Source: Tragulus kanchil
Lineage: Eukaryota; Chordata; Mammalia; Artiodactyla; Tragulidae
DNA length: 64,000 nucleotides
Direction: 5' to 3'
Assembly (NCBI GenBank): GCA_022376925.1
Contig: JAIOJX010000006.1
Span: 63,883,394-63,947,393, forward strand
In this document: piece after piece, positions 12,471 to 23,904 of the stretch
Layout: each line of letters starts with the position of its first letter
How positions within the stretch are numbered: the first letter of the stretch is position 1
Translations under genes and position numbers: made by a program
Notes under the pieces: model-generated
What the model was told of the DNA's origin: nothing
Database searches by the model: none
What the model saw: only the letters and a program-made list of their open reading frames with translations

Positions 12471-13385
12471 TACAAAACTAAACATACGGGCTTCCCCTGG
12501 TGGTCCAGTGGGTAAGGACACCGCCTTGCAGTGCAAGGGGCGCCGGTTAGGTCCCTGGCTTGGGAAGATCCCACGTGCCATGGAGCGGCTGGACTGATGT
12601 GTCTAATTACCGAGCTGGAGCTCTGGGGCACATGCGCTCAGAGCCGGAGCTCTGCGATGACAGAGGCCACTGCAATGGGAGGCCCACAAGAGCCAAAGAA
12701 CAAAGACGGATGAAAATAGAGAAATAGAAGACCAATAGAAGTGGCCTGCCCGTCCCCCTCCCTCCCCACCGCACTCTCCAAAAAGATAAATAAAAAAAGA
12801 AAAAAACTAAACATACTCTAACCATATGATCTACCAATCACAGTCTTTAGTATTTACTCCACAAAGACATGGAGAGAATTTAAATGCATATTACCAAGTG
12901 AAAGAAGTCAATCTGAAAATTCTACACCCTGTATTATTCCAGCTATATGGCAGTTTGTAAAAGACGAAACTATGGAGAGAGTAAGAAGACCAGTGGTCCC
13001 CAGGGATGGGGGGACGACAAAGGATGAAGGCGGAACATAGGATTTTCAGAGCAGTGGAACTACTTTGTGTGATCCCACAACAATGTATACGTGTCCTTAT
13101 GCTTGTCTGAACCCATAGAATGTACAACATCAAAAATAATGTCAACTGTAATGAAAAGTATAAATTTGGGGTAATCCTGATGAGTCAGTAAAGTTCATCA
13201 CTTGTAACAAATGTACCACTATGACAGGAGATGTTGATAATGGAAGACGTATGTAAGGTGACAAAGGGTATGTAGGAAAGTCCTGTACCTACCACTCAAT
13301 TTAGCTGTGGTTTTAAAACTTCTCTTAAAAATTAAATCTTAGTTTAAAAAATATAGATTAAGAACATTGCAATCTGAACTTTTTT
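12435..13385 (+). mobile_element. L1 3' end nested in the older L1
   Basis: Old-L1 text breaks off after 'agatcaacaactgtaaatcg' and resumes at about 13,392 with 'cacaaacctttagctagatg', which are neighbouring phrases in L1 ORF2. The insert carries an L1 C-terminal and 3'UTR series: 'catatgatctaccaatcaca', 'actatggagagagtaagaag', 'aacaaatgtaccactatgac', and an A-rich end near 13,350. A family X SINE sits inside it. Confidence 0.75.
12488..12802 (+). mobile_element. Family X tRNA-Glu SINE, full length, C-rich tail
   Basis: It has a perfect 14-bp target-site duplication (12474-12487 and 12803-12816). The head contains an A-box-like 'tggtccagtggg' and a degraded B box (12545-12556). The body reads 'taattaccgagctggagctc' and 'gcatgaaaatag'-type sequence, ending 'accaatagaagtggcctg'. 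A C-rich tail (12749-12771) then precedes an A-rich terminus. This is the clearest full-length example of the family. Confidence 0.92.
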
Positions 13386-14402
13386 AAACTTAAAAATTCA
13401 CAAACCTTTAGCTAGATGGACTAAGAGAAAAAGAAGCCTCAAGTTATTAAAATAAGCGATAAAAATGGGAATGTTACCACTGATCCCAGAGAAATACAAA
13501 TGAGTATAAGAGAGTACTATAAGTAATTCTATTTCAACAAACTGCATAACCAAACTAAGTGGAAAATTTCCTAGAAACACAAAACATACCAAGATTAAGC
13601 CATAAAGACATAGAAAATGTGTATAGACCTATAGCTAGTTAGGAGATTAAATCACTAATCAAAAATCTTATAACAAAGAAAAACCTTAGACCTGAGGGCT
13701 CACCAGTGAATTCTACCAAACACTTAAAGAACTATCATTAATCTTCAAACTCTTCCAAGAAACTGAAGAAAAAGGAACACTCCTAACATTATATAAGACC
13801 AGCATTATCCTTCTATCAAAGCTAGACATAGACACTACAAGTAAAAGTAAATCACACACTAGTATTGCCGATAAAAATTTATGCAAAAATTATCAGCAAA
13901 GTACTAGTAAACCAATTCAGCACCATATTAAAAGGATTCTATACCATGACCAAGTGTGATTTATTTCTGGAATGCAAAAAATGGTACAATAATATGAAAA
14001 CAGCGTAACAAACTACATTAACATAAAAAGGGAAATTTTATATAATCATCTCAGTGGATGCAGAAAAGTATTTGACAAAATTTAACACCTTTTTACGATG
14101 AAAACAGTCAACAGACTCGGAATAGAAGGAAACTAATTCAACATAATAAAAATTATATATGAAAAACCCACAGTGAGCGCACACTCAATGGTGAAAGATT
14201 TAGATCTTTTTGTCTGAGGTGAAGAACAAGGCAAGGATGCCTGCTATTTTCTCTTCTTTTAAAACAGAAAGACTAGAAGTCTTAATCAGAGCAATTAAAT
14301 CAAAAAGGAAAGGAAGAAAGAAGAGGCATCCAAATGTATAGGAATAAACAAAATTATCTCTGTATACAGATAATATAATTTTATATGTAGAAAACCTTAA
14401 AG

Positions 14403-14405
<3 letters not shown>

Positions 14406-14435
<30 letters not shown>
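14406..14435. repeat. (CA)n microsatellite
   Basis: About 15 CA units lie inside decayed L1 ORF2. It is a likely polymorphic marker. Confidence 0.95.
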
Positions 14436-14437
<2 letters not shown>

Positions 14438-14538
14438 CCTGTTAAAACCAATAAACAAATTCAACAAAGTAAAAAGACACAAAGTAAAAATACAAAAATC
14501 TGTTGCATTTCCATATCTTAACAATGAACAATTCCAAA

Positions 14539-16653
14539 AAGAAATTAAGGAAACAATTCCATTATTAAAAGTATCAAAAAGCATAAAATACTTCAGAACT
14601 TACTTACTGATAAAGGAATAATATCCAAAATACACAGAGAACTCCTAAATTCAGCAATAAGACAAAGGACCTGATCCTAAAATAGACAAAAGGGCTTGAA
14701 AAGACGTTTTTCCGAAGAAGATATACAAATGGCCAATAAGCACATGGGAAGATGGTTAACATCACTGATCATTAGAGAAGTGCAGATCAAAATTACAATG
14801 AGGGGCTTCCCTGGTGGTCCAGTGGGTAAAGAGTTCGCCTTGCAGTGCAAGGGACACCAGTTTGATCCCTGGCCCAGGAAGATTCCATGTGCCGCAGAGT
14901 GGCTGGACCTGTGTGCTCAATTATGAGTCAGTGCTCTGGAGCGCATGTGCCCAGAGCCGGTGCTTTGCAAGGAGAGAGGCCACTGCGATGGGAGGTCCTC
15001 ACAGGCAGAAGAATAAAGATGGATGAAAATAAACAAATTTTAAAAAATAAATAAAAGAGGCCAAAATTAAAAAGAAAAAGAATACTGGAGTGGACTGCCG
15101 TGCCTGCCTCCAGGGAATCAAAAAAACTACACTGAGATACCACCTCACACTCCTTACGATGACTACTATAAAATTAAAAAAATAAACATAGAGAAATGTT
15201 GGTGAGGATGTGAAGAAACTGGAACCCTTGGTGCACTGTTAGTGGGAAGCACTGTTAGTGGGAATATAAAATGGCAAAGCTGTTGTAGAAAACAGTAGGG
15301 TATTTCTTCAAAATAGTAAAAATGAATTACTATATGATCCAGCAATGCCATTTCTGAATATATATTCAAAAGAGTTGAAAACAAAAAGAAAAACTGAAAG
15401 TACAGTCTCAAAGAGACATTTATACACACATTTATAGCACTATTATTCACAATAGCTAAAACATGGAAACAGCCCAAGAACCCATCGATAGATGAACGGA
15501 TAAGCAAAATATAATCTATTTATACATAAAAGACTATCATTCATCCTAAAAGTGAAGGATATTCTGGCAAATGCTACTATTGAGCACTATTCCGGAATAA
15601 GGCAGTCACAAAAGAAATTAAGGAAACAATTCCATTATTAAAAGTATCAAAAAGCATAAAATACTTCAGAACTTACTTACTGATAAAGGAATAATATCCA
15701 AAATACACAGAGAACTCCTAAATTCAGCAATAAGACAAAGGACCTGATCCTAAAATAGACAAAAGGGCTTGAAAAGACGTTTTTCCGAAGAAGATATACA
15801 AATGGCCAATAAGCACATGGGAAGATGGTTAACATCACTGATCATTAGAGAAGTGCAGATCAAAATTACAATGAGGGGCTTCCCTGGTGGTCCAGTGGGT
15901 AAAGAGTTCGCCTTGCAGTGCAAGGGACACCAGTTTGATCCCTGGCCCAGGAAGATTCCATGTGCCTGAGAGTGGCTGGACCTGTGTGCTCAATTATGAG
16001 TCAGTGCTCTGGAGCGCATGTGCCCAGAGCCGGTGCTTTGCAAGGAGAGAGGCCACTGCGATGGGAGGTCCTCACAGGCAGAAGAATAAAGATGGATGAA
16101 AATAAACAAATTTTAAAAAATAAATAAAAGAGGCCAAAATTAAAAAGAAAAAGAATACTGGAGTGGACTGCCGTGCCTGCCTCCAGGGAATCAAAAAAAC
16201 TACACTGAGATACCACCTCACACTCCTTACGATGACTACTATAAAATTAAAAAAATAAACATAGAGAAATGTTGGTGAGGATGTGAAGAAACTGGAACCC
16301 TTGGTGCACTGTTAGTGGGAAGCACTGTTAGTGGGAATATAAAATGGCAAAGCTGTTGTAGAAAACAGTAGGGTATTTCTTCAAAATAGTAAAAATGAAT
16401 TACTATATGATCCAGCAATGCCATTTCTGAATATATATTCAAAAGAGTTGAAAACAAAAAGAAAAACTGAAAGTACAGTCTCAAAGAGACATTTATACAC
16501 ACATTTATAGCACTATTATTCACAATAGCTAAAACATGGAAACAGCCCAAGAACCCATCGATAGATGAACGGATAAGCAAAATATAATCTATTTATACAT
16601 AAAAGACTATCATTCATCCTAAAAGTGAAGGATATTCTGGCAAATGCTACTAT
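14539..16653. repeat. Tandem duplication 5 (about 1,042 bp unit)
   Basis: Positions 14539-15580 recur at 15612-16653 (offset 1,073). There is a local difference at 14892/15965 (gccgcag versus gcctgag). The 31-bp spacer is an error-rich version of the sequence that correctly follows the second copy (16654-16700). Confidence 0.95.
14802..15125 (+). mobile_element. Family X SINE with a Bov-A2 scrap at its 3' end (repeated at 15875-16198)
   Basis: The head 'ggggcttccctggtggtcca', the body 'caattatgagtcagtgctct' and 'gcatgtgcccagagccggtg', and the 'ccaaaattaaaaag' tail mark family X, short-tail type. About 40 bases of Bov-A2-like DNA follow ('gaatactggagtggactgcc', 'ctccagggaatc') before L1 target text resumes ('actacactgagataccacct'). 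The second copy is from duplication 5. Confidence 0.85.
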
Positions 16654-16887
16654 ATGGAGAGCACTATTCCAAGTGAAATAAGGCAGTCACAAAAAGACAA
16701 ATAGTCTGAGTCCAGTTAAATGAGGTTCTTAGAGAAATCAAAATTACAGGGACAGAGTAGAATGGTAGTTGCCAGGGACTGACAGAAGGAGGAAACAGTA
16801 GTTATTATTTCATGTGTTTTCAGTTTTTCAAAATAAAGAGTTCTAGAGATGGAGAGTGGTGATAGTTGCCCAACAAATATAAATGTA

Positions 16888-17094
16888 CAGTTGACTCTGG
16901 AACAACACAGCTTTGAACTGCATAGATCCACTTATATACAGATTTTTTTCAATAAAGACATACTACAATACTACATGATCCATGGCTAGTTGAATCTGAG
17001 GATTCAGAAACACTTACAGACTATAGCTATACATGGATTTTTGACTGTGTGGAAGTTGGCATCCCTAACCGTTGCATTGTTTGAGTGTCAGTTG
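16888..17094. mobile_element. Pogo/Tigger-like non-autonomous DNA transposon
   Basis: The ends form imperfect inverted repeats: cagttgactct at the left and agtgtcagttg at the right. TA dinucleotides flank both sides (16886-16887 and 17095-17096), the target duplication typical of pogo/Tigger elements. The body has 'gaactgcatagatccactta' and 'tacatggatttttgactgtg', as in Tigger-derived MER repeats. It has no transposase. Confidence 0.75.
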
Positions 17095-17099
17095 TACTT

Positions 17100-17921
17100 A
17101 GTGTCACTGAACTCTAATTTAAAATGGTAGCATATATATTTTACCACAACAAAAAAATTGAAAAAAATTTACAACTCAGAAAGATGATGATAATATAAAG
17201 TTAAAATTCAATTTATTCAGGTTGAGGTGTGGCAGTAAACAACAAAACTCTGTGAAATGGATTCTAAAATATATGTTAAATAAATGCATACATTCAGATA
17301 TGGAGTAAAAGAGCAAAATATTGTTAATGATCATCTCTGGCTTTCCCATATATTTTTTTTCTATAATAAACATGAATTGTTTGTAATAATAACATAATAC
17401 AGTGTTTTTCAAAAGAAAAGGAAGGAATAAGAGGAGGCAAAGGAGGAAGAAGAAGAAAAGAAGCAGCAGCATAAAATTTCTTGAGGTAAAAGTGACTTAA
17501 AGGAAGGTTAAAAATAGGCCACATATGAAAAATAAAGTATTTCTAAGGAGTAAACTTACATTAGTAAGCTATCATGAGATAAAAGTGCCTTTCTAAAATT
17601 TTTCTTATATCAAAAAGGAACAAGTTATTTGCTGCTGCAGAGTTAGCAATTTAGTAGAGGAAGTATAACTATTTCAGTTTTAGTTTTAAACTGCAAGAAA
17701 TTATTTTAGTGACACATCACAATAGAGTACCTTTTCTCTAGTTCCATGTCTTTCTAGAACTTCCTTTAGACCATGTTTAACCACATATAACCACCTATTT
17801 TATGTAAGCACAGATAAGTGAACTAGGTCACTAAAAAAGGTCAAATAATTTCCTGCAGATATTTAGATAGGTGGCATGGACTGCTAGATGCCTACACAAC
17901 ATGCATTCTCCCATTCCTTTC
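17100..17921. other. AT-rich intergenic DNA with a purine tract
   Basis: A purine-rich run (about 17,408-17,465, GGAAGAAGAAGA-like) is the only unusual composition. Minus-strand ORFs here are its low-complexity complement. No gene seen. Confidence 0.6.
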
Positions 17922-18131
17922 TGTTGTTGTTTAGTAATCCCATGGGTCCAGCCCTTTGTGGCTCCAGGGACTGTAGCTCTCCAGGCTTCTCTGTCCATGG
18001 GATTTTCCAGGCAAGAATACTGGAGTGGGTTGCCATTTCCTCCTCCAGGGAATCTTCCTGACCCAGGGATGGAACCTTCATCTCCTGCATTGCAGGCAGA
18101 TTCTTTATTGCTGACCCTCTGGGGAAACCCC
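17922..18131 (-). mobile_element. Bov-A2 SINE (repeated at 19106-19315)
   Basis: The reverse-complement Bov-A2 series is complete: 'gttgtttagtaatcccatgg', 'gactgtagctctccaggctt', 'aagaatactggagtgggttg', 'gacccagggatggaaccttc', and 'gcaggcagattctttattgc'. The opposed ORFs of about 120 codons on both strands are SINE sequence, not genes. Confidence 0.93.
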
Positions 18132-18664
18132 TCTTTCCTTTTTAGAAACCCCAATATTTGGCTGAGCATATTGCCATTCTTAATCAAAGGTGACATTTCT
18201 CAGTCGGGAGAAGGGATTGTCATGGTAAGCAGAAGCTAATAACATGCATGCAGAAATGTTATGTGGGATTTCTAGTATAAAATTATCTTGGTATTTCACT
18301 CCTTCTTCCAGCCTGCAATGATAATTGGAGAATAGCTCAAATAAGGAAGAATTTTGTTTCTCTTTCATTTAACAGTCCACAGTGAGCAACCCTGGGCTAG
18401 TCGGGCACCTCTGTTCAATGTGAGAGTCTCAAGAGTGCACATTTGTCTCTGTTTTTCAGACGAGTATCAGGGACGTAAAGAGACAATTGAAATTCTACCT
18501 TGTTTAAGCTACTGAATTTTTACGCCTCTTTGTTAAAGAAGCTTTACAGATACCCCACTGATACAAAAACTCATCCCCAAAGATTGCACAGAGCAGGACC
18601 ACTGCTGATATGGAGCCCCAGTCCTGTTCAGCCAGAAAGAAATGAACTACCTCTTCTTTTGGAG

Positions 18665-18772
18665 TAGGAAATGGCAACCTACTCCAGATTCTTGCCTGGA
18701 GAATTCCATGGACAGAGGAGCCTCGCCAATGGGGTCCCAAAGAGTCAGACACAATTGAGCATCTGAGCATGT
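18665..18772 (+). mobile_element. Bov-tA2 SINE 3' half (repeated at 19849-19956)
   Basis: 'Aaatggcaacctactccaga', 'ttccatggacagaggagcct' and 'aaagagtcagacacaattga' are Bov-tA2 3' sequence. Its last part appears a third time from 20,999 because duplications 6 and 7 chain. Confidence 0.9.
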
Positions 18773-19930
18773 ATACTCAAAGAAAACCCTCTTATTTAAG
18801 TCATTACATGTTTAGAGTTTCTAGCCCACTCTAACTCATGCAGACAACAGTTAGGTCGGACACCCCAATCTTGAACCCATAGGAAGAAGGCTGTGAAATC
18901 TGAACAGCCACCCCAAGAGGACATATCTCCAATACCTAAACCTTGAAAAAAGCCAAATGTTTAACCACATATAACCACCTATTTTATGTAAGCACAGATA
19001 AGTGAACTAGGTCACTAAAAAAGGTCAAATAATTTCCTGCAGATATTTAGATAGGTGGCATGGACTGCTAGATGCCTACACAACATGCATTCTCCCATTC
19101 CTTTCTGTTGTTGTTTAGTAATCCCATGGGTCCAGCCCTTTGTGGCTCCAGGGACTGTAGCTCTCCAGGCTTCTCTGTCCATGGGATTTTCCAGGCAAGA
19201 ATACTGGAGTGGGTTGCCATTTCCTCCTCCAGGGAATCTTCCTGACCCAGGGATGGAACCTTCATCTCCTGCATTGCAGGCAGATTCTTTATTGCTGACC
19301 CTCTGGGGAAACCCCTCTTTCCTTTTTAGAAACCCCAATATTTGGCTGAGCATATTGCCATTCTTAATCAAAGGTGACATTTCTCAGTCGGGAGAAGGGA
19401 TTGTCATGGTAAGCAGAAGCTAATAACATGTATGCAGAAATGTTATGTGGGATTTCTAGTATAAAATTATCTTGGTATTTCACTCCTTCTTCCAGCCTGC
19501 AATGATAACTGGAGAATAGCTCAAATAAGGAAGAATTTTGTTTCTCTTTCATTTAACAGTCCACAGTGAGCAACCCTGGGCTAGTCGGGCACCTCTGTTC
19601 AATGTGAGAGTCTCAAGAGTGCACATTTGTCTCTGTTTTTCAGACGAGTATCAGGGACGTAAAGAGACAATTGAAATTCTACCTTGTTTAAGCTACTGAA
19701 TTTTTACGCCTCTTTGTTAAAGAAGCTTTACAGATACCCCACTGATACAAAAACTCATCCCCAAAGATTGCACAGAGCAGGACCACTGCTGATATGGAGC
19801 CCCAGTCCTGTTCAGCCAGAAAGAAATGAACTACCTCTTCTTTTGGAGTAGGAAATGGCAACCTACTCCAGATTCTTGCCTGGAGAATTCCATGGACAGA
19901 GGAGCCTCGCCAATGGGGTCCCAAAGAGTC

Positions 19931-22038
19931 AGACACAATTGAGCATCTGAGCATGTATACTCAAAGAAAACCCTCTTATTTAAGTCATTACATGTTTAGA
20001 GTTTCTAGCCCACTCTAACTCATGCAGACAACAGTTAGGTCGGACACCCCAATCTTGAACCCATAGGAAGAAGGCTGTGAAATCTGAACAGCCACCCCAA
20101 GAGGACATATCTCCAATACCTACAAAACCAAATAAAATAATCAGTAAACAACAATGGAAAATAATTTCTCAGAGAAAACAGAATGATGTCTATCCAAGAA
20201 TTTACTGAATTGCAGGGCCAAATTGTATTTTTTTTTTCCCTTATGCCTCAGGATTTCATCATTATTAGGAACCACAAAGTTCAGGGACTTTCCCATTCCT
20301 GCTTTTCCTGAAAAGGAGATTTTACTGCAGATATACCATTCTACTGCACCCTTAGATACTGGGTATAAGTGTAGGAGGTAAGAGACACTCTATACCTGAG
20401 GGATAGCACAACACATCACCCAGAAGTCTGGACTTTGAAATGGATGTGGCAGCTCGACAAGACTTGGGGTATTAGGAGGTAGTGATTATGCTCCTTTGAA
20501 GGGAAGAAAAGTGAGCATGGCTACCTGGATGTCTAGAGAAGTGAACTGTAAAGGATCATTATTTTTTTCCCTATTCATCCTCCCCTTCACCTTTATTTTA
20601 GAACCACCAAGTTTTAGCTAAACAATGACTAAGAGCTTACAGACCAGAATTCCCAGCGTCCTTGGTGTGTTCATGTGTCCAAATTCAAGTCAACAGAATA
20701 TGACCAGATATGATGTGTGTAATTTCTGAGTCGTCTGTCTCCTTAAAATGGAGTGCCTTCTGGACTTTCTCCTTCCCCCTTCCCAACGTCTGGATAATTA
20801 TAGTTGGTGGATATGGGAAGCAGAATGAAAAGAAGATGTAGGCCAAGAACTAACTGGGAAGGACTTGAGAAAGTCAGAATTTTAATTTGAAATCAGTGGT
20901 TTCCAAACTCAGGTATAAGGCTGATACCAATCTGCAAGGAAATGAAAAGCAGTATGTATGATATAGTAAATAACTCAAAGAAAACCCTTTCTTAATTTAG
21001 ACACAATTGAGCATCTGAGCATGTATACTCAAAGAAAACCCTCTTATTTAAGTCATTACATGTTTAGAGTTTCTAGCCCACTCTAACTCATGCAGACAAC
21101 AGTTAGGTCGGACACCCCAATCTTGAACCCATAGGAAGAAGGCTGTGAAATCTGAACAGCCACCCCAAGAGGACATATCTCCAATACCTACAAAACCAAA
21201 TAAAATAATCAGTAAACAACAATGGAAAATAATTTCTCAGAGAAAACAGAATGATGTCTATCCAAGAATTTACTGAATTGCAGGGCCAAATTGTATTTTT
21301 TTTTTCCCTTATGCCTCAGGATTTCATCATTATTAGGAACCACAAAGTTCAGGGACTTTCCCATTCCTGCTTTTCCTGAAAAGGAGATTTTACTGCAGAT
21401 ATACCATTCTACTGCACCCTTAGATACTGGGTATAAGTGTAGGAGGTAAGAGACACTCTATACCTGAGGGATAGCACAACACATCACCCAGAAGTCTGGA
21501 CTTTGAAATGGATGTGGCAGCTCGACAAGACTTGGGGTATTAGGAGGTAGTGATTATGCTCCTTTGAAGGGAAGAAAAGTGAGCATGGCTACCTGGATGT
21601 CTAGAGAAGTGAACTGTAAAGGATCATTATTTTTTTCCCTATTCATCCTCCCCTTCACCTTTATTTTAGAACCACCAAGTTTTAGCTAAACAATGACTAA
21701 GAGCTTACAGACCAGAATTCCCAGCGTCCTTGGTGTGTTCATGTGTCCAAATTCAAGTCAACAGAATATGACCAGATATGATGTGTGTAATTTCTGAGTC
21801 GTCTGTCTCCTTAAAATGGAGTGCCTTCTGGACTTTCTCCTTCCCCCTTCCCAACGTCTGGATAATTATAGTTGGTGGATATGGGAAGCAGAATGAAAAG
21901 AAGATGTAGGCCAAGAACTAACTGGGAAGGACTTGAGAAAGTCAGAATTTTAATTTGAAATCAGTGGTTTCCAAACTCAGGTATAAGGCTGATACCAATC
22001 TGCAAGGAAATGAAAAGCAGTATGTATGATATAGTAAA
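19931..22038. repeat. Tandem duplication 7 (about 1,040 bp unit)
   Basis: Positions 19931-20970 recur at 20999-22038 (constant offset 1,068). The 28-bp spacer (20971-20998) is a noisy copy of 'actcaaagaaaaccctctta', the text just inside the repeat start. Confidence 0.95.
20123..20960. other. Intergenic DNA, no gene; possible ancient repeat
   Basis: The stretch 'ttcccagcgtccttggtgtg', then 'gtcaacagaatatgaccaga', resembles an old mammalian interspersed repeat I cannot name. No ORF of note. It repeats at 21,191-22,028. Confidence 0.45.
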
Positions 22039-22516
22039 CTGGTAACCTACCTCATTCAATTTTTAAATTCTAAGATGATTTCTTTCTTCTGTTCTATTAT
22101 GGACATAGTCTTGCTTTTGTAAAATGGTAGCATTAATAGGTAAAAGATTGTTTTTAATGCACCTACTTTTAAATATAAATGTCACTGCATCGAGTTTATT
22201 AAATGATACTAGGTTACAAAAACAGGGAAGGCTTTAGGTAAGGAATTCAAAAGATGAGATTTGTTTTCTAGATATCAACTAAAATGTCAGCCTTATGAAT
22301 TATGAATTCTCCTACCTACAACCCTGTCAAAAAAAGGGAAAGAGACCAGTATTAGTTGACAAGACTGTAAAAAATATATTTACCATTGTAAGAATAGCAA
22401 AGTGCAATTAAAAAAAAAAACTAGGTCATATGTGATTTTCTTCACCATGATTAGTTAGAAGTCTATTTATAACACATTTCAAAAGAGATAATTAATATTC
22501 AGCTATTTCATCAATA
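22039..22516. other. AT-rich intergenic DNA, nothing recognised
   Basis: No ORF, RNA gene or named repeat seen; short A-runs only. Confidence 0.6.
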
Positions 22517-22740
22517 ATGTGTGTGAGTGTGTGTGTTAGTTGCTCAGTTGTGTCCAGGTCTTTGAAACCCTGTGAACTGAAGCCTGCCAGGTTTCTCTGT
22601 CCATGGAATTCTCCAGGAAAGGATACGGGAGTCAGTTGCCATTTCCTTCTCCAGGGGATCTTTCTCACCCAGGGATCAAACCTGGGTCTCTTGCATTGGC
22701 AGACAGATTCTTTACTGCCTGAGCCACCAAAGAATCCTTG
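22517..22740 (-). mobile_element. Bov-A2 SINE with GT repeat
   Basis: (GT)n then 'gttagttgctcagttgtgtc', 'ctgtccatggaattctccag', 'ttctccaggggatctttctc', and 'actgcctgagccaccaaaga'. It is a complete reverse-complement Bov-A2 monomer. Confidence 0.93.
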
Positions 22741-23138
22741 TAAATAAAGCAAATTCTATAATCTGTAACTTATTCTAAGAACTACACAGAAAACATGATT
22801 TGACCATTATTCTCAGTCATTCAAAAAACATCTATCGAGTCAGGAAAGTGGGAGATGAAGAAGTATGCAGAGGTGAAAAATACATAGACCCCGTCTTCAA
22901 AAATTTCAAAGTTTGATTAATGAAATACTCAAGAAATATTTATAATACACTATTTTTAAGTGTTATAATGAATGATTTTACAATGCAAAAGGGAGAATGC
23001 CCTAATACGGAGATTCTAGGACCGATTTTAATGAGTTTATGAGCTACATTCTACAAATTCTAGCATACCATAGATAACATCAATATTCACTGGAAGGGCC
23101 AGTGCTTAAGCTGAAGTTCCAATACTTCTGCACCTTAT

Positions 23139-23353
23139 GTGAAGAGCCGACTCATTGGAAAAGACATTGACACTGGGAAAGACTGAGGGCAGGAGTAGAA
23201 GCAAATCACAGAGTATGAGATGGTTGGATACCATCACCAGCTCAATGGACATGAGTTTCAGCAGATTTCAGGAGATAGTGAAGGACAAGGTGTGCTGCAG
23301 TCCATGGAGTCGCGAAGAGTCAGACAAGACTTGGCAACTGAACAACAACAGCA
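23139..23353 (+). mobile_element. BovB LINE 3' end (repeated at 24250-24464)
   Basis: The text from 'agagccgactcattggaaaa' through 'aagactgagggcaggagtag', 'agatggttggataccatcac' and 'cttggcaactgaacaacaac' is the 3' terminus of BovB (RTE clade). It is 5'-truncated. The overlapping ORFs of 102 and 87 codons fall in this element. Confidence 0.92.
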
Positions 23354-23706
23354 TAGACAACATGCAATTCCAAAACCCCAGTTTGATCATAAAGTATTTC
23401 AAGACCTCTCAAATAGGCTTGGCACTTCCCAGAAATCTGATCAAACCTTTTTTAGAACTGTGACGTCTCCTATGACTTCATAGACACCAGACCAGTGTTA
23501 CGGTCTGAAGGTTCTCCCTACCTACTCCACTCACTCCCCCATTACCCTTCCTAACTATAAGAAGGATACCTGGGGTAAATCTCTTGCACATCTAATCAAA
23601 AACAACCAAATTCATAGAAAAAGAGATCAGATTTGTACTTGACAGAGGCAGTGAGTGGGGAGTGTGGGAACTGTGTGAAGACGGTCAAAAGGGCTAGTGA
23701 GTGAGA

Positions 23707-23904
23707 GTCACACAGTCTTGTCTGACACTGCTCTCCCATAGACTGTAGCCTGCCAAGCTCCTCTGTCCATGGGATTCTCCAGGTGGTTCTACTGGAGTGG
23801 GTAGCCATTCCCTTCTCCAGGGGATCTTCCCAATCCAGACATCAAACCCAGGTCTCTGGCATTGCATCTGGATTCTTTACCAGCTGAGCTATCAGGGAAG
23901 TCCA
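23707..23904 (-). mobile_element. Bov-A2 SINE (repeated at 24818-25015)
   Basis: 'Gtcttgtctgacactgctct', 'gactgtagcctgccaagctc', 'ttctccaggggatcttccca' and 'ccagctgagctatcagggaa' are Bov-A2 in reverse complement. Confidence 0.93.

Larger units (their letters stand above)
6830..16887 (+). mobile_element. Old L1 (HAL1/L1M-like), composite and decayed
   Basis: Successive L1 parts run 5' to 3'. A 5' leader is at 6830-7150. ORF1-region DNA is at 7560-8190 ('aaacccacaccaaaacacat', 'catatacaagggattctcaa'). The ORF2 endonuclease region includes 'aatggattaaaaaacatgat' and 'agagactcactttatatcc'. Reverse-transcriptase and C-terminal ORF2 DNA is at 13,386-16,650, and a 3'UTR follows to about 16,880. Reading frames are broken everywhere, so no functional protein is encoded. 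SINEs, a nested L1 3' end and duplications 3, 4 and 5 inflate its length. Confidence 0.82.
17773..20122. repeat. Tandem duplication 6 (about 1,166 bp unit)
   Basis: Positions 17773-18938 recur at 18957-20122 (constant offset 1,184) with an 18-bp spacer. Two transitions are visible in the interior: C/T at about 18246/19430 and T/C at about 18324/19508. Confidence 0.95.

Noticed and set aside
12501..12560. tRNA-Glu-like sequences at the head of many elements, as possible tRNA genes
   Set aside because: They have A- and B-box similarity but no complete cloverleaf, lack an intact anticodon arm and run straight into SINE bodies with target duplications.
17831..18239. Opposed 121- and 122-codon ORFs on both strands
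   Set aside because: Both lie on a Bov-A2 SINE. The symmetric pair recurs exactly at 19,015-19,423 through duplication 6.
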